From contig NZ_CP061321.1 of NCBI RefSeq assembly GCF_018687195.1, positions 806,001 to 870,000 of the forward strand: a stretch of 64,000 nucleotides of DNA, read 5' to 3'. This stretch comes from Polynucleobacter sp. MWH-UH2A. Its GTDB lineage: Bacteria; Pseudomonadota; Gammaproteobacteria; Burkholderiales; Burkholderiaceae. Below the pieces are notes generated by a model that saw nothing but the letters and a program-made list of their open reading frames with translations, ran no database searches and was not told the origin of the DNA. Shown here piece by piece: positions 1-8,199 of this stretch; positions within the stretch are counted from its first letter, which is position 1; each line of letters opens with the position of its first letter. Position numbers and translations under genes: made by a program.

Positions 1-1614
1 CTGTCTATTTCGTTTGGTGCAGGGCGTCGCGAAAAGTTTGCCGTAAATCATCTCAATCTAGAGATTGGTGTTGGTGAGCGACTGGCCTTGGTGGGTGAGT
101 CCAGCTCTGGAAAAACATTGACTGCATTAGCGCCACTCAGGTTAGAGCCCGAAGGCGCCAAAGTGAACGGCAAAATTTTCTGGAAGCAACGCGATGGGCG
201 AGAGGAAGTAGACCTCTTGCCTATGTCTATTGAAGATATTCGGGAGATTCGTGGGCGCGAGATCGCCATGATCTTTCAGGAGCCAATGACGGCCTTAAAT
301 CCGCTATTCACAATCGGCAATCAAATTATCGAAGCGGTGCAGATTGATCAGCCCTTGATTTCAAAGGCAGATGCGATGGATGCCGCGATTGACCTGCTTA
401 AGAAAACTGGTATTCCAGAACCAGAACGACGATTTCATTCCTACCCCCATCAACTATCCGGCGGGCAACGACAGCGCGCCATGATAGCGATGGCTTTGGC
501 CTGCAAACCCAGACTGCTAATTGCCGATGAGCCAACGACCGCATTGGATGTTAGTTTGCGCATGCAAATTTTGGATCTCTTGAAAGAATTACAACAAGAG
601 TCCAAAGAACATGGCGGTATGAGTATTTTATTAATTACGCATGACCTCAATTTGGTGAAGCATTTTGCACAGCGAGTGGCTGTTCTAAATCAAGGAAATT
701 TAATTGAGGTTGGCACAACCAAGCAAGTGTTTGATCATCCAGTAGATCCGTATACACGCGCTTTAGTGAATAGCGAGCCCGTTCGCAATCTTGCGCCGGT
801 AATGCCGCTGGCACCAGTGCTACTCAAGACTGAAGAGTTGTCGGTTGCCTATCCAAGTTTCGAAACGGTTGGCTGGTTTAAAAAGGCTGCACCACATAAA
901 GTGTTAAAGAAGGTGAGCTTTGAATTAAAGCAGGGTCAAACGATCGGTGTGATCGGTGAATCTGGGTCTGGTAAAACCACGCTTGGCATGGCTGTGCTGG
1001 GTTTGCTTGGCGACTCTGCCGCTCAAGTTTCTGGCAATGTAGATGTGCTTGGTAAAGATTGGCAGTTGCTAAAACCGATTGAGCGCCGTGCAATGCGCGC
1101 AAGTTTGCAAGTCATTTTTCAGGATCCATTTGGTTCACTATCTCCGCGAATGAGCGTGTTGCAAATCATCGCAGAAGGTTTAGATGTGCATCATCCAAAA
1201 CTATCTGTGACAGAGCGAGAATCTCGGGTAGTGGATATGCTTAAAGAAGTTGGGCTTGATCGTTCTGCATTGCATCGTTACCCGCATGAATTTTCTGGTG
1301 GGCAGCGTCAACGCATCGCAATTGCTCGGGCACTCATTTTGCGCCCACAGATCTTGGTGTTAGATGAGCCGACTTCGGCATTGGATGTCTCTATACAAAA
1401 ACAAGTGCTTGCCTTGCTTTCTGAACTGCAAAAGAAATACAACTTGGCATATCTCATGATTAGCCATGATTTGGCGGTAATTCGAGCGATGTCCCATGAG
1501 GTGATGGTGCTGAAAGAGGGCAGAGTTGTGGAGTTTGGGGAAACCGAAACTCTCATCAAGCACCCACGGCAGGTATATACAAAAGAGCTCTTTGCGGCGG
1601 CTGAATTGACCTAA
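1..1614 (+). CDS. ABC transporter ATP-binding protein with two ATPase domains (oligopeptide/dipeptide type), 5' end outside window
   Basis: The reading frame is open from base 1, so the gene starts before the window; 537 residues are visible. It holds two complete nucleotide-binding domains in tandem. The first has Walker A GESSSGKT (94-117), signature LSGGQRQR and Walker B LLIADEPTTALD. The second has Walker A GESGSGKTT (from 955), signature FSGGQRQR and ILVLDEPTSALD. This layout matches the YejF/DppDF/GsiA-type cytoplasmic ATPase that powers uptake of peptides or similar solutes. The permease and binding-protein genes would be expected just upstream, outside the window. An internal TTG at 88 is not a plausible start because it lies at the Walker A motif. 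The substrate cannot be told from sequence. Confidence 0.93.
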   Translation: MSISFGAGRREKFAVNHLNLEIGVGERLALVGESSSGKTLTALAPLRLEPEGAKVNGKIFWKQRDGREEVDLLPMSIEDIREIRGREIAMIFQEPMTALNPLFTIGNQIIEAVQIDQPLISKADAMDAAIDLLKKTGIPEPERRFHSYPHQLSGGQRQRAMIAMALACKPRLLIADEPTTALDVSLRMQILDLLKELQQESKEHGGMSILLITHDLNLVKHFAQRVAVLNQGNLIEVGTTKQVFDHPVDPYTRALVNSEPVRNLAPVMPLAPVLLKTEELSVAYPSFETVGWFKKAAPHKVLKKVSFELKQGQTIGVIGESGSGKTTLGMAVLGLLGDSAAQVSGNVDVLGKDWQLLKPIERRAMRASLQVIFQDPFGSLSPRMSVLQIIAEGLDVHHPKLSVTERESRVVDMLKEVGLDRSALHRYPHEFSGGQRQRIAIARALILRPQILVLDEPTSALDVSIQKQVLALLSELQKKYNLAYLMISHDLAVIRAMSHEVMVLKEGRVVEFGETETLIKHPRQVYTKELFAAAELT

Positions 1615-1717
1615 GCGCCATTTCATGCGCTCATATTTGGTGCATATTTACCCAACGAAGGCCGTAATAAAGATAAAAAAACTAATGAAAACAAAATATT
1701 AAGAGATACTCTTCAAC

Positions 1718-1746
1718 TTGGTTAATGTAGCTATCTTTGTTAAACT
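1718..1746 (+). promoter_or_regulatory. Candidate sigma-70 promoter for the NlpC/P60-like gene
   Basis: TTGGTT (1718-1723) and TAAACT (1741-1746) are separated by 17 bases. The expected start of transcription falls at about 1752-1754, almost on the ATG at 1753, and there is no Shine-Dalgarno sequence before that ATG. If the promoter is real, the messenger would be leaderless or nearly so. Confidence 0.4.
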
Positions 1747-1752
1747 GGTCGG

Positions 1753-2406
1753 ATGTCATTCAATAAAGCGCTTTTTTCGCAAAGTTTAGGACTCATTCTG
1801 GTCCTGGGTATGCCTTTCATGGCGCATGCAGCCGATACACCTACAGATGCTCCCGCGGTCGCTGAAACAGCGGTTCCAAAAGAGAGCATGTTTCAAGCAG
1901 GTAAGGCGTACATTGCTAAAGTTTCTGATCGCTTTGCCGATACCGTTACTGGGAAATCTGAAGAGTTGATTAACCGCGCAATGGAAGTGATTGGCGTGCG
2001 CTATCGCTGGGATGCGGAGTTACCGCAGTCTGGATTGGATGGTAGCAGCTTTGTTGGTTATGTATTTAAAGACAAGTTAGGCTTTTTATTGCCACGCAAG
2101 TCTACGCAAATGAGTCGTGTTGGTAAACCAATTAGTCGCGAAGAATTGCAACCAGGCGACCTTGTATTTTTCAATACGATGCGCCTAACGTTTTCTCATG
2201 TTGGTATTTATGTTGGGGATAATAAATTTATCCACTCACCATCAAAGGGCACCAGCGTGCGCGTAGATGATCTTGGTAGCTTGTACTGGGATAAACGTTT
2301 TGATGGTGCACGTCGCCTAGACGGCAGTGACAACTTGGACGACAGCGAGCGTCAAGAGTTGTTGAAGGAAGTTAAAAATCTCAAGCGTAAGTCTCGTAGC
2401 CTATAG
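1753..2406 (+). CDS. NlpC/P60-fold exported protein lacking the catalytic cysteine (probable pseudoenzyme)
   Basis: 217 residues. An N-terminal signal peptide (about 1-26, ending AHA) is followed by a linker and an NlpC/P60 domain (about 70-195). Active members cleave D-glutamyl-diaminopimelate bonds in peptidoglycan with a Cys-His-polar triad, in the motif LDCSGFV. Here the same place reads LDGSSFV: the nucleophile is Gly97 (codon 2041-2043) and the next Gly is Ser. The His of FSHVGIYVG (His149) and a following HSPS (His161) are kept, as are PGDLVFFNTM and the rest of the fold. So the domain is well recognised but should not be a working cysteine hydrolase. It may bind cell wall or regulate a paralogue. 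The ATG at 1753 is needed to include the signal peptide. Confidence 0.88.
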   Translation: MSFNKALFSQSLGLILVLGMPFMAHAADTPTDAPAVAETAVPKESMFQAGKAYIAKVSDRFADTVTGKSEELINRAMEVIGVRYRWDAELPQSGLDGSSFVGYVFKDKLGFLLPRKSTQMSRVGKPISREELQPGDLVFFNTMRLTFSHVGIYVGDNKFIHSPSKGTSVRVDDLGSLYWDKRFDGARRLDGSDNLDDSERQELLKEVKNLKRKSRSL

Positions 2407-2420
2407 AGCCTATACGCTAT

Positions 2421-2436
2421 AAGCCTTATCAGGCTT
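2421..2436. repeat. Short inverted repeat at a convergent gene junction
   Basis: AAGCCT (2421-2426) pairs with AGGCTT (2431-2436) across a four-base loop. It lies between two convergent genes and overlaps the last codon of the patatin gene. It could form a weak two-way terminator, but neither side has a long T tract. Confidence 0.35.
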
Positions 2437-3349
2437 AGCCCTTTAGCTTTTCCTTAATTAACCCCATTTGTTCTTGTGTGGCCACTTCGCCAGCAAGAAT
2501 CGCAGCATTTCGGGACTTAAAGTCACTGCCGCTCATTTGTTTTAGATGCGGTGTGATGACGATATCGGCACTTTTCAATTCAAACTGATTAATGCTTCTT
2601 TGCATTATTGAGATCGTTTGCTGGAGTACTCCAAATGTACCGCTAGCATCTTGATGAACAGGCTCTGAAGAAATGTTGACAGCAATCACTATAGTTGCAC
2701 CCATTTGCCTTGCATAACTCACTGGCACTGGTGCAACTAAACCACCATCCACATATTCTTTACCGCCAATAATCGTTGGTTGAAATACGCCAGGGATACT
2801 GCATGAGGCGCGAACTGCTTGACCGGTGTTTCCTGTGCGAAATAACACGCCCTTACCGGACTGCAATTCTGTTGCCACGATTCCTAAGGGAATGCGCATT
2901 TGTTCAATGGGTTTATTTTGCACTTCACGATTAATCATGTTTTGTAGGGCATCGCCTTTAATAAGTCCGCCAAAGCGTCCTGCAAATGGCAATCCCCAGT
3001 CAGCAATCGTTGCCTCGTCTAAGTTCAAGGCAAGTCGATTGAGCTCATTTCCGCTGACTCCAGAGGCAAGTAGGGCGGCAATGACGCTACCTGCGCTACT
3101 GCCAACGACGATATCGGGTCGGATACCTTGTGCCTCGAGCGCTTTAATGACGCCCACATGAGCAAAGCCTCTAGCAGCACCAGCCCCCAAAACCAACCCA
3201 ATTACTGGCTTTTTTGACCCAATCAAACCGCAAGAGCTCAGTCCTCCCATGCTTAAAAGAGAGGCCAATCCCAGGCCGAGTGCTTTACGGCGCTTGGGGG
3301 AGGCTGGGTTCAATGGGTTGAGCGGGGTTTTTGATGAATTCGAATGCAT
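2435..3349 (-). CDS. Patatin-like phospholipase, putative lipoprotein (RssA/YchK-like)
   Basis: 304 residues. All three patatin motifs are present: the oxyanion loop GAGAARG (about 55-61), the nucleophile elbow GSSAG with Ser85, and the catalytic DGG (Asp201). The fold gives serine esterase or phospholipase A activity with a Ser-Asp dyad. The N-terminus has KRRKALGLG, a hydrophobic stretch and a lipobox-like LSSC (Cys40). This suggests a lipoprotein, perhaps exported by the Tat pathway because of the paired arginines. Substrate is unknown. It is convergent with the NlpC-like gene and divergent from scpB. Confidence 0.87.
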   Translation of the reverse strand: MHSNSSKTPLNPLNPASPKRRKALGLGLASLLSMGGLSSCGLIGSKKPVIGLVLGAGAARGFAHVGVIKALEAQGIRPDIVVGSSAGSVIAALLASGVSGNELNRLALNLDEATIADWGLPFAGRFGGLIKGDALQNMINREVQNKPIEQMRIPLGIVATELQSGKGVLFRTGNTGQAVRASCSIPGVFQPTIIGGKEYVDGGLVAPVPVSYARQMGATIVIAVNISSEPVHQDASGTFGVLQQTISIMQRSINQFELKSADIVITPHLKQMSGSDFKSRNAAILAGEVATQEQMGLIKEKLKG

Positions 3350-3379
3350 TTGGCTATTGTATTGAGCCTACCTTATAAT
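3350..3379 (+). promoter_or_regulatory. Candidate sigma-70 promoter for scpB-rluB
   Basis: TTGGCT (3350-3355) and a perfect TATAAT (3374-3379) are 18 bases apart, in the gap between the divergent patatin gene and scpB. The predicted transcript would have an untranslated leader of about 145 bases before the ATG at 3534. I see no obvious hairpin structure in that leader. Confidence 0.55.
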
Positions 3380-3533
3380 GGTTTCACGGTGAACGAAAAA
3401 GACTTCGTGCAGCGCGGACAATTCCCAAACTAGAAATCAGATGGATTGCCCGTAGTCGCTAGAAAACACCCAACCCATTACTGAAATACATTTACTAGAG
3501 TCTACTCAGGACATTCCTGATAGCCCAATTTTT

Positions 3534-4250
3534 ATGGACGATCACAACAAGCGCGTTATTGAAACAGCCCTCCTGTGTGCACAGGAGCCTCTCACCGTGG
3601 CTGACCTGTCACGTCTGTTTGTGGAAGACATCACCACGGCAGATATTGATGAAGCGCTAGTGGAATTACAGAGTGCATGGGATGACAAAGGCATGGAGCT
3701 GGTACACATTGCTACTGGTTGGCGTTTCCAAAGCCGTTTATCTATGCGCGAATACTTAGATCGCCTTACACCAGAAAAGCCGCCGAAGTATTCTCGTGCG
3801 GTGATGGAAACCTTAGCAATTATTGCCTACCGCCAACCGGTAACACGCGGCGAGATCGAAGAGATTCGCGGTGTTGCTGTCAGCAGTAACGTTATGAAAC
3901 AGTTGGAAGATCGTGGTTGGGTTGAAGTGATTGGCCACAAAGACACTGTGGGCCGCCCAGGTTTGTACGCCACCACAAAACAATTCTTAGATGATTTAAG
4001 TCTCACCAATTTACAAAGTTTGCCGATGTTGGAAGATGCGGCTCCAATGGCTGCTGCCGAGCAGTTAGGTCAAGCCGTGATGGAGTTTGACCCAACGGCA
4101 ACAGTGGAAACTGTAGTCATTGAAGAAGCTACGGTGACTGAAATTACTGAGATCTCGGAATCCAACGAGGAAACCGTAGAGAGCAATTCAGAAGAAGCGG
4201 CAGAAGAAACAAGCCCAGAGTCTGACGAACAAACAGACGAAACAAAATAA
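3534..4250 (+). CDS. scpB: Segregation and condensation protein B
   Basis: 238 residues. ScpB is the winged-helix subunit that, with the kleisin ScpA, bridges SMC heads in the bacterial condensin complex. The typical ScpB core spans about residues 5-170, including the conserved [29 protein letters not shown] segment (split here as [10 protein letters not shown] and [10 protein letters not shown]). The last 60 residues are an acidic low-complexity tail rich in Glu, Thr and Ser. There is no clear Shine-Dalgarno sequence before the ATG at 3534. It ends 6 bases before rluB, so the two are probably co-transcribed. scpA is not in the window. Confidence 0.93.
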   Translation: MDDHNKRVIETALLCAQEPLTVADLSRLFVEDITTADIDEALVELQSAWDDKGMELVHIATGWRFQSRLSMREYLDRLTPEKPPKYSRAVMETLAIIAYRQPVTRGEIEEIRGVAVSSNVMKQLEDRGWVEVIGHKDTVGRPGLYATTKQFLDDLSLTNLQSLPMLEDAAPMAAAEQLGQAVMEFDPTATVETVVIEEATVTEITEISESNEETVESNSEEAAEETSPESDEQTDETK

Positions 4251-4256
4251 TTTGTA

Positions 4257-6032
4257 ATGACAAGTTCCAACGATAACGATTCATCCCCAGTAGTTCCCGC
4301 AGCAACAGCGCCTAGCCACACTGACCATCAGTCTTCTGCTCCACAGGCGGGTGCAGATCAGTCAGAGTCTGGTGAGCGTGGCTCGCGTGAGGATCGGGGT
4401 CCCCGTCACCCGCGTCGTGCCGGGACGGGTAAGCATCCTTTTAATAAGAAGCGCCCATTCAATAAAGATAAGCAACGCCGTGATGGCCGCGAGGGTCGTG
4501 AGGGTGATGCACAGAATGGTTCACGTGAAGGTGGCGGTAATCATGGATCGAAGTTCGCTCCGAATCCAGCAGAGGTAGAGGCCTTATTTGCCTCTGTAGT
4601 ATCTGGTGAGTTTGATGCTGCACTAGATGCCCCAGAAGTAGTGGAAGCCAAAAATCCAGAAGGTTTGAATGAGAGTGAAATTTCTCATCAGACTGGAGCA
4701 GAGCGCCGTGCGCAACGCGCACAACGTTCGCGTGAAGATGAAGATTCTGATGCACCCACCGAAGAAGAAATGAGTAGTTTGCAATTTGCCAATATTGACG
4801 AATTGCCTTTGAGTTTGCGTGATGAAGTCTGGTCTGATCTTGACGGATTGGATGACGAAGCAGAAGACGAAGATACCGTTAAGTTGCACAAGGTGTTGGC
4901 AGATGCTGGTATGGGTTCACGCCGCGACATGGAAGACTTGATTATTCAAGGTCGTGTATCGGTTAATGGTTTGCCAGCCCATATTGGTCAACGGATTGGT
5001 CCAACCGATCAGGTGCGTATTAACGGGAAGCAAGTTCATCGCAAGATACAAACAAAACCACCGCGCGTGATTTTGTATCACAAGCCTGCCGGCGAAATCG
5101 TCAGTCAGTCAGACCCAGAGGGTCGTCCAACTGTATTTGATCGTTTGCCAAAACCTCGCCAAGGCCGCTGGATTGCGGTAGGACGCCTAGACTTTAATAC
5201 AGAAGGTTTATTGTTATTTACAACCTCTGGTGAATTAGCCAATCGTTTAATGCATCCACGTTATGGTGTAGAGCGAGAGTACGCTGTACGTATCTTGGGT
5301 GAACTAAGTCAAGAGAACACTGCGCAACTTAAGAGCGGTATCAAGCTCGATGATGGGCAAGCACGATTTTTGCGTTTATCAATGGGTGGTGGCGATGGCG
5401 CCAATCGTTGGTATCACGTTGCATTGACTGAAGGTCGTAATCGTGAAGTGCGCCGCATGTTTGAAGCGGTAGGTCACACCGTATCTCGTTTGATTCGTAC
5501 GCGTTATGGCATGTTCTTATTGCCACCGCGCTTGCGTCGCGGCAAATGGGAAGAGGTAGAGGCTGGTGGTATCTATAACTTGATGAAGTCTGCTGGCTTA
5601 AAAATGCCGCAACCCCAAGATAAGGGTCGCAATCCCAACTCTGGTGGTCAAAGCCGTAATCCTGAGAGCGCAGATTTCCAGCCTGATCCGATGCAAACCT
5701 CGGTTTCTTATTGGGGCTCACGTGACGCCTTAACGCTTGCTAGCGGTCATCATGGCATGACCCATCAGGGCAAGAATGCCAAAGCTGGAGGCTCTGGAGA
5801 TGGGCGCGGACCATTCCGTGGTCGCACACAGGGTGGTAGACCGGGGCAAGGTGGTCAGGCAGGTAATGGCCAGGGTCGAAATAAGAGTAAAAAAGTTCAC
5901 CATGGCCAGTCTGCTTTTGTCACTGGAAACCCACAAAATCCAGGCAATGGCCCTAAACGCGGTGCGCCAAAGGGTAAAAAACCCTTTCATAAGGGACCTA
6001 GAAAGTCTCGAAATCCTGGCGAAAGCTTCTGA
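4257..6032 (+). CDS. rluB: 23S rRNA pseudouridine(2605) synthase with long disordered extensions
   Basis: 591 residues, about twice the catalytic core. Residues 1-205 are low-complexity and charged (Arg, Gly, Asp, Glu). An S4 RNA-binding domain lies at about 208-250 ([20 protein letters not shown]). The RsuA/RluB/RluE-type pseudouridine synthase domain follows, with catalytic Asp312 in GRLDFNTEG. The tail from about 440 on is rich in Gly, Arg, Lys and Asn. RluB isomerises U2605 (E. coli numbering) in the large-subunit RNA. The basic tails probably help binding to the ribosome precursor. It follows scpB by 6 bases, a pairing known in many bacteria. Confidence 0.9.
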   Translation: MTSSNDNDSSPVVPAATAPSHTDHQSSAPQAGADQSESGERGSREDRGPRHPRRAGTGKHPFNKKRPFNKDKQRRDGREGREGDAQNGSREGGGNHGSKFAPNPAEVEALFASVVSGEFDAALDAPEVVEAKNPEGLNESEISHQTGAERRAQRAQRSREDEDSDAPTEEEMSSLQFANIDELPLSLRDEVWSDLDGLDDEAEDEDTVKLHKVLADAGMGSRRDMEDLIIQGRVSVNGLPAHIGQRIGPTDQVRINGKQVHRKIQTKPPRVILYHKPAGEIVSQSDPEGRPTVFDRLPKPRQGRWIAVGRLDFNTEGLLLFTTSGELANRLMHPRYGVEREYAVRILGELSQENTAQLKSGIKLDDGQARFLRLSMGGGDGANRWYHVALTEGRNREVRRMFEAVGHTVSRLIRTRYGMFLLPPRLRRGKWEEVEAGGIYNLMKSAGLKMPQPQDKGRNPNSGGQSRNPESADFQPDPMQTSVSYWGSRDALTLASGHHGMTHQGKNAKAGGSGDGRGPFRGRTQGGRPGQGGQAGNGQGRNKSKKVHHGQSAFVTGNPQNPGNGPKRGAPKGKKPFHKGPRKSRNPGESF

Positions 6033-6072
6033 TTTTTAACAGTTTTCCCTAGAAATCTCACTAAAAATCCGC

Positions 6073-6216
6073 TACAATTTAAGTCTTGCAACACAAATAG
6101 TTGCAAGTGTTGTTACCGACTGATGTTGCGATCAACGTAAGTCGGCCTGTTCTGAATTTCGAGAATATGGGCTTTGAAGCCCATTTTTTTTTGCCGTTTT
6201 AGCTTGAAGGGAAGTT
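6073..6216 (+). promoter_or_regulatory. Structured 5' leader of the rimP-nusA-infB operon
   Basis: A TACAAT -10-like box (6073-6078) is followed by two strong inverted repeats. The first is CTTGCAAC (6085-6092) with GTTGCAAG (6100-6107). The second is CCGACT..GTTG (6116-6128) with CAAC..AGTCGG (6133-6145). A third, terminator-like hairpin lies further on. CAACAC (6089-6094) can also pair with GTGTTG (6108-6113), so the first stem has a competing fold. NusA-containing operons are known to be autoregulated, and a rimP leader has been proposed as an attenuator in proteobacteria. That function here is inferred. Confidence 0.55.
6167..6192 (+). terminator. Intrinsic terminator-like hairpin inside the rimP leader
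   Basis: ATGGGCT (6167-6173) pairs perfectly with AGCCCAT (6178-6184) around a TTGA loop, and nine Ts follow (6184-6192). It lies 24 bases before the rimP start. It could end scpB-rluB transcripts, and it could also act as an attenuator for transcripts that begin at the -10 box upstream. Confidence 0.7.
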
Positions 6217-6708
6217 GTGAGAGATCAGCAGATCATCGCTGCAGAGTTGGAAAACCTGGGTTACACGCTGGTAGATATCGAGCGTGAAGCCGGTGGACTG
6301 CTGCGCGTCACAATTGAAAACCCTGACTACGAACAATTGATCACGGTGATGGATTGTGAAAAGGTGAGCCATCAATTGAGCTACACCTTACCAGTCGAGA
6401 ACATTCCCTACGAGCGCCTAGAGATCTCTTCTCCAGGCTTGGACCGCCCAGTGAAAAGTGCCGCAGATTTTGAGCGTTTCGCTGGAATGGAAGTGGATTT
6501 GAAATTGCGCGTTGCTGTTGGTAACCGTAAAAATTTTCGTGGTGTGTTGCAAGGTTTGCTGAGTGGTGAATTGAGTTCACCTGATGCGAAATTTGGTTTG
6601 GTGTTCGAGGCAGCTGATGGTCAGCCGTCTCAATTGGAGTTTTCTTTAGCCGAGGTCGATAAGACTCGGTTGGTCCCTGTTATTGATTTCAAAGGAAGAA
6701 AGTCATGA
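6217..6708 (+). CDS. rimP: Ribosome maturation factor RimP
   Basis: 163 residues, the usual length. RimP assists 30S subunit assembly, at the step where ribosomal proteins join the 3' domain region near S12. An N-terminal alpha/beta domain (about 1-85) carries [12 protein letters not shown] and SSPGLDRP, and an SH3-like C-terminal domain follows. The start is GTG at 6217: an in-frame stop at 6205-6207 rules out any earlier start, and GAAGGGA just upstream serves as ribosome-binding site. Its stop overlaps the nusA start by four bases (ATGA). Confidence 0.94.
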   Translation: MRDQQIIAAELENLGYTLVDIEREAGGLLRVTIENPDYEQLITVMDCEKVSHQLSYTLPVENIPYERLEISSPGLDRPVKSAADFERFAGMEVDLKLRVAVGNRKNFRGVLQGLLSGELSSPDAKFGLVFEAADGQPSQLEFSLAEVDKTRLVPVIDFKGRKS

Positions 6709-8186
6709 GCCGAGAAGTTCTCATGTTGGCAGACGCGCTAGCGCGTGAAAAGAACGTTGATCAAGCGATTGTGTTTGAGGCGCTTGAAATGGCGTTGGCA
6801 TCAGCCACAAAGAAACGTTATGCAACCGAAGACGTGGATATTCGTGTATCGATCGACCGCGATTCTGGTGAATATGAAACCTTCCGTCGCTGGTTGGTAG
6901 TTCCTGATGAAGCAGGACTCCAGGAGCCAGATAAAGAAATCTTGCAATTTGAAGCTAAAGAGCAAATTGCTGACATCGAAGTAGGTGACTACATCGAAGA
7001 GCAAATTGAGTCTTTGGCTTTTGGTCGTATTGGTGCGCAGGCAGCAAAGCAAGTGATTTTGCAGCGCATTCGTGATGCTGAGCGCGAGCAAATTTTGAAT
7101 GACTACCTCGAGCGTGGCGAGAAAGTCATGACTGGTACCGTTAAGCGTGCTGACAAAAATGGTTTGATTATTGAATCGGGTCGTGTTGAAGCATTGCTAC
7201 GTCGCGATCAAATGATTCCAAAAGAGAATTTGCGTTCCGGTGATCGTGTGCGCGCGTACATCCTTAAAGTGGATCGTGAAGCGCGTGGCCCACAAATTGA
7301 ACTTTCTCGTACATGCCCAGAGTTCTTGATTAAGTTATTCGAGAACGAAGTTCCTGAAATGGAACAAGGCCTCTTAGAAATTAAAGGTGCTGCTCGTGAT
7401 CCAGGCGTACGCGCAAAGATTGCCGTCATTACTTATGACAAGCGTATTGATCCAATTGGAACTTGCGTGGGCGTTCGTGGTACGCGTGTTACTGCGGTGC
7501 GTAATGAAGTTGCCGGTGAAGCAGTGGACATCGTTTTATGGTCTGAAGATCCAGCGCAATTTGTGATTGGTGCCTTGGCTCCGGCCCAAGTATCTTCAAT
7601 TGTGGTTGATGAAGAGCGTCACGCGATGGATGTTGTGGTTGATGAAGAGAATTTGGCAATCGCGATTGGTCGTAGTGGACAGAACGTGCGTTTGGCAAGT
7701 GACTTGACTGGTTGGCAGATCAACATCATGACTCCTGAAGAGTCAGCCGAGAAGACTGAAAAAGAGGCTTCATCTGTGCGCCAGTTGTTTATGGACAAGT
7801 TGGACGTTGATCAAGAAGTTGCAGACATTTTGATCGAAGAAGGTTTCAATACATTGGAAGAAGTGGCTTATGTGCCTCTCTCTGAAATGTTAGAGATCGA
7901 TTCTTTTGATGAAGACACTGTGAATGAGTTGCGTACTCGCGCACGCGATTCTTTGTTGACTATGGAGTTGGCAAAAGAAGAGCGTATTGGTGAAGTGTCG
8001 CAAGATTTGCGTTCCCTAGAGGGAATGACCACAGAGTTGATTGCCAAGCTTGCTGACAATCAAGTGCATACCCGTGATGACCTCGCTGAACTGGCTGTTG
8101 ATGAGCTAGTAGAGGCAACACAAATTGACGAAGAAACTGCGAAAACGCTCATCATGAAAGCGCGCGAACATTGGTTTACTTCATGA
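6705..8186 (+). CDS. nusA: Transcription termination/antitermination factor NusA
   Basis: 493 residues, full length. The order is an N-terminal RNA polymerase-binding domain (about 1-125), an S1 domain (about 135-200), two KH domains (about 230-345) and two acidic repeat domains at the C-terminus (about 360-493). NusA slows RNA polymerase, promotes hairpin-dependent termination and joins antitermination complexes. Two C-terminal repeats are typical of proteobacteria. It overlaps rimP by ATGA, so translation is coupled. It may regulate its own operon through the leader hairpin. Confidence 0.97.
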   Translation: MSREVLMLADALAREKNVDQAIVFEALEMALASATKKRYATEDVDIRVSIDRDSGEYETFRRWLVVPDEAGLQEPDKEILQFEAKEQIADIEVGDYIEEQIESLAFGRIGAQAAKQVILQRIRDAEREQILNDYLERGEKVMTGTVKRADKNGLIIESGRVEALLRRDQMIPKENLRSGDRVRAYILKVDREARGPQIELSRTCPEFLIKLFENEVPEMEQGLLEIKGAARDPGVRAKIAVITYDKRIDPIGTCVGVRGTRVTAVRNEVAGEAVDIVLWSEDPAQFVIGALAPAQVSSIVVDEERHAMDVVVDEENLAIAIGRSGQNVRLASDLTGWQINIMTPEESAEKTEKEASSVRQLFMDKLDVDQEVADILIEEGFNTLEEVAYVPLSEMLEIDSFDEDTVNELRTRARDSLLTMELAKEERIGEVSQDLRSLEGMTTELIAKLADNQVHTRDDLAELAVDELVEATQIDEETAKTLIMKAREHWFTS

Positions 8187-8199
8187 GAGGAAGTAGTAC

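Noticed and set aside
88..1614. Internal TTG at 88 as the start of the ABC transporter gene
   Set aside because: The frame stays open and reads as typical ATPase sequence back to base 1; starting at 88 would remove the first strands before Walker A.
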